64,000 nucleotides of DNA from Pelodera strongyloides (GCA_036852015.1 JAANDG010000021.1:496001-560000), one strand, 5' to 3'. Counted from the stretch's first letter, positions 12,604-24,879 are shown. Numbers and translations are program-made. The notes: a model not told the origin generated them from the letters alone.

Positions 12604-13290
12604 TTAGTCAATTTTATGTTTTGATTGGAATGGAAAATTGGAGTTTCGGTCGGGCGGGAATCGAACCCGCACCTTCGGCTGTCCGGGCCAATGCGCTAAC
12701 CGATTACGCTACCGGCACCCACACCAATAATCATTCACAGGCGAGTTTAGGTCCGCAATGGCATCACACAGTGAACAATACAACTGCCCGGGTGGTATTA
12801 CACCAGAACCCAGTAAAGATCAGCCAAACCTTGTCAAATGTTTCAAATGTTCGAGCATTAAGGCCGCCCTTAGCCAATTTTATGTTTTGATTGCGGACCT
12901 AAACTCGCCTGTGAATGATTATTGGTGTGGGTGCCGGTAGCGTAATCGGTTAGCGCATTGGCCCGGACAGCCGAAGGTGCGGGTTCGATTCCCGCCCGAC
13001 CGAAACTCCAATTTTCCATTCCAATCAAAACATAAAATTGGCTAAGGGCGGCCTTAATGCTCGAACATTTGAAACATTTGACAAGGCTTGGCTGATCTTT
13101 ACTGGGTTCTGGTGTAATACCACCCGGGCAGTTGTATTGTTCACTGTGTGATGCCATTGCGGACCTAAACTCGCCTGTGAATGATTATTGGTGTGGGTGC
13201 CGGTAGCGTAATCGGTAGCGCATTGGCCCGGACAGCCGAAGGTGCGGGTTCGATTCCCGCCCGACCGAAACTTCAATTTTCCATTCCAAT
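12604..13290. mobile_element. tRNA-derived SINE cluster, one inverted plus two tandem units
   Basis: Three tRNA-like modules: minus 12722-12650, plus 12929-13002 and plus 13195-13268. Each has an A box (GTAGCGTAATCGG) and a B box (GGTTCGATTCCCGCC), followed by a shared roughly 190-bp body (AAGGGCGGCCTTAATGC to CTCGCCTGTGAATG). The first unit is inverted relative to the other two. The position before the presumed anticodon (GGA) is not T and the third copy lacks one D-loop T, so these are retroposed derivatives rather than functional tRNA genes. Confidence 0.75.
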
Positions 13291-13509
13291 CAAAACAAAA
13301 AAAAAGTCTTAGGAGTAGAGTTAGAGATGCAAGCCCTGTGCTCAAATTGCTCAACTTCGAAAGATAAGTTGAATCATTAAATAGAAAAAATATATATTGA
13401 TAAATACTTCATTGTGTTAAAAAAAAGCAACATCAAGGCGGGTCCAGATCCATAGAACTCGCAAAAACCCACTTATTGTTAGGAGTGGAGTTACAGACTC
13501 GAGCCCTTT

Positions 13510-14303
13510 CATGGGAAACCAAAAAACCCGATACGGTCCCGATCACGTAAAAAAATCGGGCCGTGATCGAGGCCATATCGGGGTTCTGGAAGAATCGTGG
13601 CCATATCGGGGTTTTTTTTTCCAAAACAATCGGGGCCATATCGGGGTTTCCACTTTCCTGTGGGAAACCCCGATATGACCCCGATCACGTCCCTCAAATA
13701 AACGGGACGTGATCGGGGTCATATCGGGGTTCTTAATTAACCGTCTACTTCGCCGAAAAACGACGTGGTTTTTGGATAATTTCATCATGCTACCGCAAAA
13801 AGGTGTAAACCTGGATGTATGGTCGATTAGTTTCGAAAAACCCGATATGGCCCCGATTATTTCCCCATAACCCCCGATCTGCACAGGAAAGTGGAAACCC
13901 CGATATGGCCCCGATTATTTTGGAAAAAACCCCGATATGGCCCCGATTCTTCCAAAAAACCCCGATATGGCCCCGATCACGTCCCGCAAAAAGCCCGATC
14001 ACGAATAATCGGGGTCATATCGGGAACAGTTCCCAATATAACCCCGATTATTTCAAAAAACCCCGATATAACCCCGATTATTTGTCGAAAAACCCCTATA
14101 TGGCCCCGATCATTTCCAAAAAACCCCGATATGACCCCGATTTTTTTCCAGAAAACCCCGATATGACCCCGATCACGGCCCGATTTTTTGAGGGACGTGA
14201 TCGGGGCCATATCGGGGTTCTTGGTTTCCCATGTGGCCCCGATCAAGGCCGGATTTTTTCAGGGACTTGATCGGGGTCATATCGGTGTTTTTGGTTTTCC
14301 ATG
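13510..14303. mobile_element. CCCCGATATG subterminal-repeat element, copy 1
   Basis: Begins CATGGGAAACCAAAAAACCC and ends in the complementary GGTTTTCCATG. In between are more than 20 copies, in both orientations, of a phrase CCCCGATATGRCCCCGAT spaced by short A-rich linkers. Inner junctions TTTCCTGTGGGAAACC suggest one copy inserted into another. Non-coding; all overlapping frames are repeat artefacts. Confidence 0.7.
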
Positions 14304-14409
14304 CTAACTCAAAATAGGTCGGAACAGAATAGAGATATGCAAAGGGGCCTAATGAAACTTCACGCATAGGCCAGTTGAATACGATAAAATTATGGATCGG
14401 TCACCGTGC

Positions 14410-14595
14410 TTAAGGACGCGTTGGGGTTGCTCTTTCCGAAAGGGAAACATGCAAATTTATCGTTCGGGTTGGATCTTTCAAATTCATACTGTATTTTTGG
14501 CTTTCTCAAAACATTAAATCCTTTCGGAAACAGCCAACCCGAACGATAAATCTGCATGTTTCCCTTTCGGAAAGAGCAACCCGAACGCGCCCTAA
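14410..14595. mobile_element. foldback element, AGGACGCGTTGGGGTTGC ends
   Basis: Arms of about 70 bp pair almost perfectly, sharing CTCTTTCCGAAAGGGAAACA. Flanks TTA/TAA are compatible with a 3-bp TTA target. Ends resemble the element at 5246-5385. Confidence 0.7.
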
Positions 14596-14839
14596 TCGAT
14601 TTTTGGAAAAATTCCGCATGTTCCGCAATCGTTGCAAAAAATTTGAAATTCGCGCCCAAAAACGTATTTTCGTATAATAGCGTTCACAAAGTGGGCGGGG
14701 TCTCGTGTTGCGGAAATACAGAGAACGAAAGTGAACCCTACACAAATTTACGAACGACGAATTGTAGGCCATTCTCACGCATTTTTGATTTTTATACAAT
14801 ACCACGGATAACGCCGCCTGAGGCGACTTTCCAATACTA

Positions 14840-15470
14840 TGGAGATGATACGCCGCAATGTTTCGCTTGGCTATATAAGTTAGGAGCAAACATTTCCCTG
14901 AAGAAAATGGTTTCAGTCTTGTCCTTTTTCTTTTTGAAACCTATACCAATATTAAACACGGTGATATAACTTAGTTTTAGTATGCCCATTTAATACTGTA
15001 GACTATTTTCCTCCTAGATTGTCTGCAATGGTTGGACTCTATAACGACGAAAAAAGTTCCAAAGCCTTGCGGAATAAGCGCGTGGCTGATACGCCGCAAT
15101 GTTTCGCTGGGCTATAGCAAACGGGACCCTGGATTCTGCATGCTTAAGTCTATGTGTGATGATTGTATGTTTGAATAAAGTGGTATTCACATATATAAAG
15201 GAGCAAACATTTCCCCGAAGAAAATGGTTTCAGACTTGTCATTTTTCTTTTTGAAACCTATACGAATATCAAACACGGTGATATAACTTTTAGTATGTCC
15301 ATTTATAACTGTATACTATTTTCCTAGAAAAATTTCCAAAGCCTAAAAGCAGCGGAATAATCGCGTGGCTGATACGCCGCAATGTTTCAAAGGTATGCAA
15401 GTTAGGAGCAAACACTTCATGAAAATGGTTTCAGTCTCGATGTTTTTCATTTTGAAGCCTCAACTACTCA
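14840..15470 (+). repeat. three degenerate copies of a GATACGCCGCAATGTTTCGC module
   Basis: Modules at 14848, 15088 and 15370 are each followed, directly or after a gap, by GGAGCAAACATTTCCC..GAAAATGGTTTCAG. A fourth fragment is at 20157 and the first phrase recurs at 21345. This is a dispersed repeat of unknown class. Confidence 0.5.
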
Positions 15471-15845
15471 GTTCTTCTACTGCACGTTGCCCGCGAATCA
15501 AAAATAAATCCCGCGCTTCCTGGCACGCTAGCACGCAATCCCGCGACAGATAGATTTAAACTGCAAATGAAGAACATAGTAGAACGGTTAAAAGCTTTTT
15601 TAACCTCTAAGTTGTATCCCCGCGAAGTTTTAGTGTGTCCGCTAATTTGTCTTGTTGTAAGGAGTATAACAAAATTTCTAGTTGAGTTCCCTAAGGCAAA
15701 ACAACTCTTCGAGCTGTACCATTCCTCCCAAATTGTCTGCAAATCGTTGGACTCTATTATAACGTCGAAAAAAATTTACAAATCAAGAAAGTTTTCACAG
15801 ACATTCTCATACCAGGGAATCGACCTTCGGCCGATTGTTACCCTA

Positions 15846-16217
15846 TTAAAGGATCGCAGTCACTACAAAATCATCATTTTGCTTCGAGTTTACTGGAATT
15901 TAGTAAAGAATGAAGAAAAATACCTACCGCGGGATTATGAGACGTATTCATACAGCTGCTTCCCGATCGGGAGTATGCAAATTATTTCGGAAAATATCTG
16001 CATATTATATTTTTACATATAGGACAAGGTTCTGCAGGCATATCACTACACGTTTCATAATCCCGCGGTAGCTAACTAAAACTACTTTTCTACTTGTTCA
16101 CTCCCTGAGTTGGAATTCAAATTATTCGGTTTTGGCAAAGTATTTTTCTTTGTTCTTTACTAAATTCAAGTAAACTCGAAGCAAAATGATGATTATGTAG
16201 TGACTGAGATCCTTTAA
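15846..16217. mobile_element. TTAA MITE, AAAGGATCGCAGTCACT family, copy 1
   Basis: TTAA on both sides; ends AAAGGATCGCAGTCACTACA and its near-complement. The arms extend through TTTTGCTTCGAGTTTAC. The interior is unrelated to coding sequence. Confidence 0.8.
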
Positions 16218-16518
16218 AAAAAATAAATTTCTACGAAGGTAAAAAGACGTTCATTTACGTTTATGTGGAAACGTATAATGTGGCTCGGGACTTCAAGATT
16301 TTTGCAAGTCATGCAAATTTGCTATTGCTCTTGCTGGTCTATCTCCTATCACTGAGAGCCGATGAGTTGCGCGCCGCACCATTTCGGGAAACAAAAAGCG
16401 CGCCCAAAGGAATGGGAAACAAAATGCGCGCGGAATAGAAAAGGCGCGCAAAGTGTTTCCCGAAAAGGTGCGGAAACGGTTGCCGCGCGCAACTCTTGAG
16501 TTTCGTCGATACGATCCT

Positions 16519-16640
16519 CGTCAGTAAGCTAGCATAGCGCAACAGGTGGAGCGTTGGACTATGGATCGATAGTTTGTGTGCTGCTGTGCTTTCGAATCTC
16601 ACCCGAGGCAAAGGTTTTTTTTTTTTACATTTATGAAAAG
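16519..16640 (+). mobile_element. tRNA-derived SINE (GGCAAAG family), partial
   Basis: A tRNA-like head, GCTAGCATAGCGCAACAGGTGG through TTTCGAATCTCACCCGAGG, is followed by a T run. Same family as the copies inside the hairpin MITEs at 23.8, 24.3 and 46.4 kb. Confidence 0.6.
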
Positions 16641-17439
16641 ACTTCGTCCCGTACACAAGACGACAATTCATGATTTTTCAAGATACCTTGCAAACGTTTC
16701 ACACAAGTGTACTCACTGTTCCTGCATCTAAACATTGAAAGTCGCCTCAGGCGGCGATGGCCGTCTGGTACATGTATACGGAAATATTTAACTAAAAGTG
16801 TCGTCGAAAGTTCTATGCATAGGTGATAGCCATATTGAACAAAACTACAAACGAATTTAAGAAATCTTGTGGATTAAAGGGCATGTCAAGGGGGATTCTG
16901 CGCAGAAAGGCATCTCCTGGCGCAGATGAAGTAAATCTCGAACGGCGCACAATACAGTACACCCATAAAAATGGACGCAGGTTAAAATATTTAAATTTTG
17001 TCATAAACGTGAACAAAACCCGCCGCAACGCAAGCAAACGGGTGCGTTGCGGCGAGCCGGTAATTCGAACCGTCCCGTGGACAAAAATTTTGCTTAACTT
17101 TGTCTACACGACTCGAATCCCATATTGAAGGAGTTTTTTGGAGGGGTTTGAAATTGTTTTTCTTCTTACATGGAAGTTTTTGTCAATTTTTATTTTCACT
17201 TTCCTTACCTTCAAAACGTAAGCTTTTTTTTGAACCCAACATGCAAAACCGGCTTCCCATTCCCTTTAAGCCGTTTGAACTCTTTCTTTGAAAACTTGTG
17301 GATGTTCTTTGAAAGAACATACATGACTTTTGCATTTTTATTCGGGTACTTTGAGCGCACCCAACTCGCTCGTATGATACACTGCGCGCATTCCGTATAT
17401 GCAGCCTTTTTTGGACTTGAGAGCGGCGCTCGGAAGTGA

Positions 17440-18240
17440 AATGGCTCAGTGTACGGGAACGTGAACTACTGAACCAAGCCTACTTCCTGATAGTAACGCA
17501 CATCAATGAAGCGTACAAGCAAACAAACAAACAAACAAAGCTCCCAACTTTATATAATAAGACTAGAGCTCGGCGCGCGCAGCACTCTCGCCTCGTTCTA
17601 GTGATATGGCTTTAGATTTTCATAATAAGTTAACTATTTCAATTTTTGAACTTGCACTGAATTAGCTTTAACTGTATTTTGAAAATTGTCATGAGATTCG
17701 TATTTTAGTCGGTTCGTATTTTCGGAGATCCCGAGTGCGCATTTTGATTATATTCGGATTTTATATCGGCGGGCGTTCGGTCGGGCTTCGCTTGACCGAC
17801 GTTCTGTGCTTTAAATTTGAACCTTGTGCAATTTTACTTTTGAGCTATGGTGAAGTTTGCACGTCGACTCAGTTAGATTCTGAGGCAGAAATGTGATTGT
17901 TGGCTATGTCTCTGATACAGCTTCGCTTGAGCATTGAAATCCATTTGCACCGTTAGCTTTAGGCTGCGGAAAGTTTGCACGTCGAGTTGTTTTTGACGCC
18001 ATATATTCTGATGCAGAAGCGCGAACGACAATCTGCGTAGGATGCTTGCTTCGCTTCAGCATTCGAGTCGATTTGGATCGTTTCTTTTGATCTACGGTGA
18101 ACTTTGCACGTCGACTTATTCTTGACCTCGTAGATTCTGAACCAGGAAATGTTTATGTTTATGTTTATTAGATTCTTAGAAAGAGCGCAACGCCATAAGA
18201 GACGATGAAAGAATTCAATGATTTTAAAATTCAAAGTAGT
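17440..18240. repeat. degenerate GCACGTCGACTTATTCTTGAC repeat region
   Basis: Four or more loosely spaced copies of TTTGCACGTCGACT followed by TAGATTCTGAxxCAG occur between 17850 and 18140, and another at 21178. No gene is supported in this stretch. Confidence 0.45.
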
Positions 18241-19197
18241 AAATCAAAGATAAGACGAAAAAATGCATAGCATTATATATGTATATATATCACCAAATAT
18301 AAGAAAGAAATTCCACAGAGAGTAGTTGTAACTGGCATATCAGCAAAGAAACTGTATTCACACAAGCAGCTAACCTATTTTGTAGTTTTAGACTAGTTTA
18401 GCCACATTACCTCAACACAAAACTACGTGCACACGATATCAGCAATCCTAAACGTGCCACACTTCAAAATACAACAGAATACTACAGCTGAACAATGTCA
18501 AAATAGCTCAGGGCCATAACACAAAGAAAATAGGGACCTAGCATCAGAACCGCCCTCCGCCCGCAGGAGTCTGCATGCGCTACATAGCTAAACTAGTTTG
18601 AGTATTAAAAGTAAGGTTAATTGCTTGTGTGAAACCATTTTCTTATGAATATTCAGAATTCAGAATCAAAAGCATTCGTTGTTCTACGTATTGTACCTAA
18701 CCCGCATCTCAACTTCAAGAGTTGACAAAAAAATCAAAGGAAACAAAAGAAAGAGAGCAGAAGAAAGAAAATATGCTTATATTTATCCTTATCGCCGTCG
18801 TGGTGTCTTCAGCTGTAACTTCCACTACTTTGATGTTGAGCGTATTCTAAAGTAATCAACGATTAACTGATATAATGTTTTCCATTTTTTCCATCCTGAG
18901 AATATGGAGGATGTCAATTGATGTTAGCTTGTTTTTAAAAACTTGAGAATTTTCTGATACTAAAGCTTCTTGTGGAAAATGAATACATGAAAGCCATCTA
19001 GCCGTATAAAGAAAGAGTGAAATTTGACGTTTTTGCGACTGAATTCTATGTTGAGATTGAAATAACTGGATCTACTCATTGGTCTCCAAATATAGTATTT
19101 ACCACTATCTGTGTTCACCTCTCGTTTTAAGATTTTAAAGGAAGTAACAAGATCTTTTTGAATACGGCGTTCTTGAAGGCTTATTAGGCCCAATATC

Positions 19198-19628
19198 TTA
19201 AAGGAAGGCAGTCACTTCAAATTCAACTTTTTTATTCGATTTTTATTAAATGCAAGAAAATTTATAAAACAATATGCAGCTATTAAAAAGACATAGAACG
19301 GAGAACTCAGGGAGAGAAATCAATGAGAATGGGTTTTGGTAAATGACTGTCGCCATTGCATATATGCAATTGCCGGGGGCACTTGGAGAGTGAACAGCCT
19401 GCAGTGTTACACCTGGCGCGTGGTTTATCACTGCAGGGTATTTATTATGAAACTCAACACGGGCAATTATAAACTACGGTATACTAGTAGAACTCATACA
19501 CAGGGATTTCTCTCACTGGGTTAAATTTCCAGTAAATTGACACTAGAAATGTATTTTTCTAGGTACCTTGTTATGTTTATGGACAATTGAATTAAAAAAA
19601 CGAATTTGAAGTGACTGCGATCCTTTAA
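19198..19628. mobile_element. TTAA MITE, AAAGGATCGCAGTCACT family, copy 2
   Basis: TTAA flanks at 19198-19201 and 19625-19628; ends AAAGGAAGGCAGTCACTTCA and near-complement. Inserted in the LINE 3' end, whose coding order resumes on either side. Confidence 0.8.
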
Positions 19629-19661
19629 GACGCTCAGCGTATCTGGGAATAAGAATACCTG

Positions 19662-20733
19662 AGGCCGTATTCACCACTCCGTTTACCCCTGGAGAAAACT
19701 GTCTCTCGGAGAAAATTTACCTAGAGAGCGAGAGAATGTCAAAAATTAGCATTCACCACTTTCTCTCCTTCCCCAAATATGCGTGGAGAGAGGGGTAAAT
19801 TGTGACCGAGGTTTGCTCGGGTAAAAAAATTTCCCCTTGGAGAATTTTCGAGTTTTTTTAGTTATATGACTTTATACTATATTGATATTGTATTTTTAGA
19901 GTTTATAGCATATCTAACTTAAAAAAAAGCTATTCTGCACTTTGCTTTAGTGCGGATTTTTGGCAGATGAATCTAACAATAGCATGTTTTAAAATAAAAA
20001 CCATGATTTGAACGATTTCTTAGTTTACTTTATCACGGACAACTAATAAAACCTACTAATTTTCTCCTCATGTTAGCTTCATGTATGTAGTATGTAAGGC
20101 TGCGCATTTCTTCGCTATTAGCCCAAAGTTGAGAGGGTCAGGCAAGCATGTGTCTGATACGCCGCAAGGTTTCTCTTGGTTATAAAGGGAACCTCCTCAC
20201 CTCCTCATAGAAAAGCAACGAAAGGAATTTTTTGAACTACTTATTTCCTCTTTTTTTTACGCTTTCCTTTTTCCTACTTATTGCCGAAAATCTGCAGATG
20301 TTATTAACCAATTGTTCAACTAATTTCAAAGATGTCCCTAATATAGCTTCAATCGTTTAGAAACATTTCGCTATGTCATGCGCAAAAAAAACAAGTTCCG
20401 AAAGTAAAAATGTGAGAAAAATGAGACTATAAAGGGTTAAAGTTAAATATAGTACAATCTAGACACTTGCAGAGTAGAAAAATATTGAAGCAGTGAAAAT
20501 TAGAAGTTAAATATGACAAAACAAAGTAGTTTACTCCATTATTGCATCATGCTTTTTCAAAATGGCGCAGGAAAAAAAATAATCTCTAGTCAAAAATTCT
20601 CCATATGCTAAATTCCACGTGAATACGTTTGCAGTTCGGACATAGGTAAATTTTCTCCAAAGAGAGGGGTAAATTCTCTCTAGAGACAAGTTGTCTCTAG
20701 AGAAATTTTACCCTCGAGTGGTGAATACGGCCT
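19662..20733. mobile_element. 1.07-kb TIR element with CTG (CAG) 3-bp target duplication
   Basis: Termini AGGCCGTATTCACCACTC are perfect inverted repeats, flanked by CTG on both sides (19659-19661, 20734-20736). The subterminal TCTCTCxxGAGA-rich segments also pair. No transposase frame. A 3-bp CWG target fits PIF/Harbinger-type transposition (established for some members; assignment is inference). Confidence 0.75.
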
Positions 20734-21185
20734 CTGGTCTCGCACATTTTTCGAATATTATCCACGTGATTGTCGCTTGCACATCCTCCAGTTCTTTTAT
20801 ATGAGTTGATAAGTAAGGATTCCACACACATGAGGCAAATTCAAGTATAGGCAGAACCCAGACTTTATAGGCTTTTATGAGAAGACGAGGATCTCTTAGT
20901 TGAAGAGTACTATTTATACCATAGAAACAACGGAGATCTTTGGTGGTAATTGTGGAAATGTGATTAGAGAAGGACAAAGATTCATCAAAAATAACACCCA
21001 AATCACGCGCAGTATTGTTCGATTGGACTAGTTGCCCTTGGATAGAGTAAAAATTGCGTGGATTGTTCCTGCCAATGTGTAAAGCGGCGCATTTGAGAGC
21101 GCGATCGACCACTTGCATGATTTGTGTCAGCATTGGAGTCGATTTGCATCGTTACTTTTGATCTACGGTGTATCGATTTTTGCAC

Positions 21186-22436
21186 GTCGACTTATTCTTG
21201 CCGTCATAGATTCTGAATCAGGCGCGCGATCGACAATCTGTCTCTGATGCATGCTGTAAATGGCTCCCCCAGAAAGTCCGAGGATATCGCATGATAATTT
21301 ATCCCAAACAATAACATAATAGACACAGTAAAGCTTCCTGCCATGACGCAATGTTTCGCGGGGTCGCCGACCAACCAGTATAAAACCCTGGGAGGCGGAG
21401 CCTACGAGGACCCGGAGTCCCGGGAGCTTCTCGACTCTAGGACGCTTGATCCTAGGATTCCTAGGCTATGTTTTTCCCAATATAGTACTTCCCCACACGC
21501 TTCCTGCCACCTGTTTAATGGTAGCAGCGAACGTAAGATCCATCTTTTGATTCTGTCAATTTCGTTCCACTTTCATGTCTCAATTCGTGTCTGTTGTTGA
21601 TTTCCCATTAGCATTATTAGACGTGTTCCGTTCGTAAAAACTTTGTTTTTACGGTAACAGGGTGTTTTTACGGTTTACGTTTTTTTATGGTAACAGTTTG
21701 TCAGTGTGTTTGTGTGTTTGGACGTCCGGCGGTGGAACTGCACCCACAAAAGTACTTAAAAGTCCTTCCGGAAGGTGAAGGGTCGAATCCCCTTGCGTGC
21801 TATTAGGGCACATGTGTCAGTAGGAGATGGATCGTACGAGTAAGCCAGAGATTTTTCGCGTAAAAAAAGCGAGGAGATAAGTATACTGTATACGTATACG
21901 CAGTGAGTGTCGCGCATCCCTGCTAGAGTTATTTAATGCATACTGTAGCACGTCAGCCCGTTAACTAATTGTCAAGTGATTGTCATTCCAATTTTAATTC
22001 ATTCCAATTTTAATTCACGCAGCGTGCGGCTGCTCCTCCAAAAGCTCTGAGAAACATCGTTTGGAAGGGAATATGTATGTCCTTTTTGAAGTTAAGCTGT
22101 ATTAATAGAATGCGTGTTCCCCATTAAGGAAACAACAACAAAAATTGTTAAAAGTTTCCCAGTTAAAAGAAAATGATTTTCAAAATTCACCTTTCCATAG
22201 TAAACGCGTTTACTGCCACCCTGGCTTACACGGCAGTGTCAATGGAGCAAATTTCAACTTTGCATGCCGATATCGGCAAATAGCAAGATACAATATGCAG
22301 GGCATGCAAATTCGATTTACGTATTCAGATGTCTATTTAATGCATGTCTGGTGGAAACGCCAGTTACGTGTTTTTTTTTGCCCATTTTGACTGCATACAT
22401 ATTCCCTTTAAACTGTTCTTTAATACCCCGTAATCT
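21186..22436. other. stretch without a supported gene
   Basis: Contains a diverged GATACGCCGCAATG-type fragment near 21340-21390, and ordinary AT-rich sequence running into the LINE 5' end. Probably includes the LINE's untranslated leader. Confidence 0.4.
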
Positions 22437-22454
22437 TTGTTTTTATATTCTCAT

Positions 22455-23281
22455 ATGGAGATTGACCCTGTTTCCCTGAAAAGGGATAGGCCGGGTGAAG
22501 GGGCTAGTTCTCCTAGAGGTCACTCTCCAAAAAGAAGGGAAATTTCAGATGTTTTGGGAATGCCTGAGGAGGAAGCTAATAACTTGATTAAGTCTGGAAT
22601 GGGGGAAACTGGGTTTCAGCTTGATCCAGAGACTGGAAAACTACTTTCGGCATATGACAAACTTTTGACCTTGGCAAAAGACGTACTATCGGGAAACTCA
22701 TCATTAGTAATGGATGATGTTAGAGAGGAGACCCGTCTTCGTAGTCTGGTCATTACTTTGCCTACTAATTTGCCTAGGTCTGCTTCGGGTGCTAATGAGG
22801 AAGAGCTTGCTAAACAGAAGGTTGCTGAGGAAACGACGCAACAATTGCAGTTGCGTACCATGTTGAAATTTCTTGGAGTAAACGAAGCACCAAAGGCTTT
22901 GTATAGAATGAATGCTTTCTTGTGGAAATGTGAGCTGCCTTCTCGCCATGCAAAAGGGATGGTTCTTCGCAATAAAATGAAGCTCAGAAAGACTGAAAAG
23001 TGGGGAAATGTGTTCATCAGGGAGAGTTTTACTTTTGAGCAGAGGCAGCGCCAGAAAGAGCTACGGTACCGTCGGAACTATTTAAATGAAGCGGGTGGTA
23101 ATGACGAAACGTGGCAACTTAGAGGAGACAAGCTTGTGTGGAAAGCGAGCCCAACTATTGACAGAACTTCCATGGCTATGACTGTAGTAATTCCTGAAGG
23201 TTGGACTAGCAAAGGGCCGCGTGTAGGTGGCAACGGCAATTCAGCCACCATTCAATCTGCTTTCGTTCCGGGAAACCAGTA
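22455..23281 (+). CDS. LINE ORF1 (CR1/L2-like), intact frame
   Basis: An uninterrupted frame of about 275 codons from an ATG at 22455. The N-terminus is charged and disordered (KRDRPGEGASSPRGHSPKRR). The C-terminal half has the nucleic-acid-chaperone pattern of LINE ORF1: MVLRNKMKLRKTEKWGNVFI, then FTFEQRQRQKELRYRRNYLN and a terminal WQLRGDKLVWK strand. ORF1 proteins of this kind coat LINE RNA. ORF2 follows immediately at 23282. The frame is intact although the element is truncated, which suggests a fairly recent insertion. Confidence 0.65.
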
Positions 23282-23583
23282 GTGAACAGTAAAGACAGGA
23301 GGGTATCGGTTATTTACTCCAACATACGTAGTCTTCTCAAGAACCTTAATCACGTACACCATATATTGCTTTCTAAATCCCCAGATGTAATTATTCTCGT
23401 TGAGTCGTGGTTGAGGAATGATATTAATAGTGGTACTCTTTTCTGTAATGATGGTTATAATTTGGTTCGCTTTGATAGGAAATCTTGTAAGGGTGGGGGT
23501 ATCGGTGTCTATGTTCACCGGAAGTTTATATGCAAAGAATGCAAATCTCTGGCTGTTATGTTTCACAGATATACTGCTCTGTG
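23282..23583 (+). pseudogene. LINE ORF2 N-terminus (apurinic endonuclease), truncated
   Basis: The frame opens with VSVIYSNIRSLLKNLNHV, PDVIILVESWL and GGGIGVYVHRKF, the first third of the APE endonuclease domain of non-LTR retrotransposons. It stops at 23583, just before the hairpin MITE at 23642, and nothing further of ORF2 follows. The endonuclease would nick target DNA to prime reverse transcription; here it is a remnant. Confidence 0.75.
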
Positions 23584-23641
23584 ACCATCTGTCCAATTCA
23601 TCCTAATCACTCATAATCACTCCTAATTATTTTATATTTTA

Positions 23642-24182
23642 CCAGCCGTTCGAAGAGCCCTACGGGCTCTTCTCCGACTGGAGGAATCGGCCTTCGGCCG
23701 ATTGTTTCCCTATTTAAAACACTCACATATCTACAAAATCTTATTATATAAAGGAGAAGAGTTTACTTTTTTGTTTGTGTGAACATAACGAAATCTTTTC
23801 ATAAAGAAAATTTTCTATTGGCAATGAGCATTCAAAATCTTTGCCGCTGGCGAGCTTCGAACCCACAGCAGCGCACAACCTCTCGATTCATAGTCCAAGG
23901 CTCTACCTGTTGAGCTATGCTAGCTTATCACAAGGGAAATCCTCTACTACATACAGCACCTTCAATGGCAAATTTGCATGGTAGAGCATTAGTCGAGTGG
24001 AGATCCAAACTGATTATTATACGTTTCCACAATCAGAGACGTGTGAATGTGTGGGAGGAGAAAACGACGAGAGTTAACTTTTTACATTGTAGCAATTCTT
24101 TTTTAAATAGGGAAACAATCGGCCGAAGGCCGATTCCTCCAGTCGGAGAAGAGCCCGTAGGTCTCTTCGAACGGCTGGTCAT
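23642..24182. mobile_element. hairpin-tipped MITE carrying a tRNA-type SINE
   Basis: Inverted ends of about 75 bp, each with two strong hairpins (GAAGAGCCCTACGGGCTCTTC split loop; AATCGGCCTTCGGCCGATT), begin CCAGCCGTTCGAAGAGCCC. Between them lies a minus-oriented tRNA-derived SINE (TTCGAACCCACAGCAGC box near 23857). Same architecture at 45957-46745 and a fragment at 15815-15845. Confidence 0.7.
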
Positions 24183-24296
24183 TTATGATTGGGAAAACGT
24201 ACAATATGAGTCTATACCTCAATTCGAATGATCGTACCATGCAAATTTGCCATGGTGTTGCTTATGTAGAGCAGATTGTTACCCTTATTATAAACG

Positions 24297-24420
24297 AGCA
24301 TAGCTCAACCGGTAGCGCGTTGGACTGGGAATCTAGAGGTTGTGTGTGCTGCTGTGGGTTCGAATCTCGCCAGCGGCAAAGATTTTGTATGCTCACTCGA
24401 TCGAAGAATTTCTTTATGAA
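24297..24420 (+). mobile_element. tRNA-derived SINE (GGCAAAG family)
   Basis: Head GAGCATAGCTCAACCGGTAG (A box) and GTGGGTTCGAATCTCGCCAG (B box), then GGCAAAGATTTTGTATGC. The presumed anticodon stem is imperfect. Derived from a tRNA and retroposed. Confidence 0.65.
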
Positions 24421-24423
24421 CAG

Positions 24424-24585
24424 GACTCTCCCCCTTTGCCATTCTCCCCCTTTGCCATTCTCCCCCTTTGCCATTCTCCCCCTTTGCCACTCTCCCCCTT
24501 TGCCACTCTCCCCCTTTGCCACTCTCCCCCTTTGCCACTCTCCCCCTTTGCCACTCTCCCCCTTTGCCACTCTCCCCCTTTGCCA
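24424..24585 (+). repeat. 15-bp minisatellite TCTCCCCCTTTGCCA x about 11
   Basis: Perfect or near-perfect 15-bp tandem units; the first three carry T and the rest C at the last variable position. The length is a multiple of three, so long frames run through it on both strands, but these are artefacts. Confidence 0.95.
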
Positions 24586-24879
24586 AGTTGGTGAACGGTT
24601 GTGCGGTACAGTAGTCGTAATTAAATTCTCTGACCTGGACTTGCACTATCGATTTAGATGGTTATTCGCCGGAAACGGGGTCTTGCCAAAAATCAGAGCC
24701 AGGTTCAGAGGCCGCCGGAAGCCTACGCGAATCCAATTCTCATTCTAATTCTCAGTCTAATTCTCTCGGTTCCTCTCCCAATTCCAAGTTGTTGAAAATG
24801 GCCACTGAGCCCACCTCTCACAATCAGTCGGACATTTTCACTCAATTCTCACTGCTCAATCTCAATCTGGTGAAGACGT

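Larger units (their letters stand above)
18960..21133 (-). pseudogene. LINE reverse-transcriptase 3' end, split by two MITEs
   Basis: The C-terminal RT region of a CR1/Jockey-type LINE reads leftwards: ARDLGVIFDESLSFSNHI and LIKAYKVWVLPILEFASCVW at 21133-20737, then, past a MITE, a short piece at 19658-19629, then past a second MITE, LQERRIQKDLVTSFKILKRE at 19197-18960. The order and conserved phrases match the end of LINE ORF2. Removing both MITEs makes one continuous 3' end. A typical 5'-truncated copy; not functional. Confidence 0.75.

Noticed and set aside
12929..13268. Functional tRNA genes
   Set aside because: Stems are mispaired, the base before the anticodon is wrong, and the modules are attached to SINE bodies in several copies.
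13433..14270. Several overlapping proteins with PDMAPI/GHIGVF repeats
   Set aside because: Frames through the CCCCGATATG repeat; they appear on both strands and all show the same repeat translation.
24262..24748. Repeat proteins around 24.4 kb (PLCHSP, GKGGEWQR)
   Set aside because: Produced by the 15-bp minisatellite, whose length is a multiple of three.
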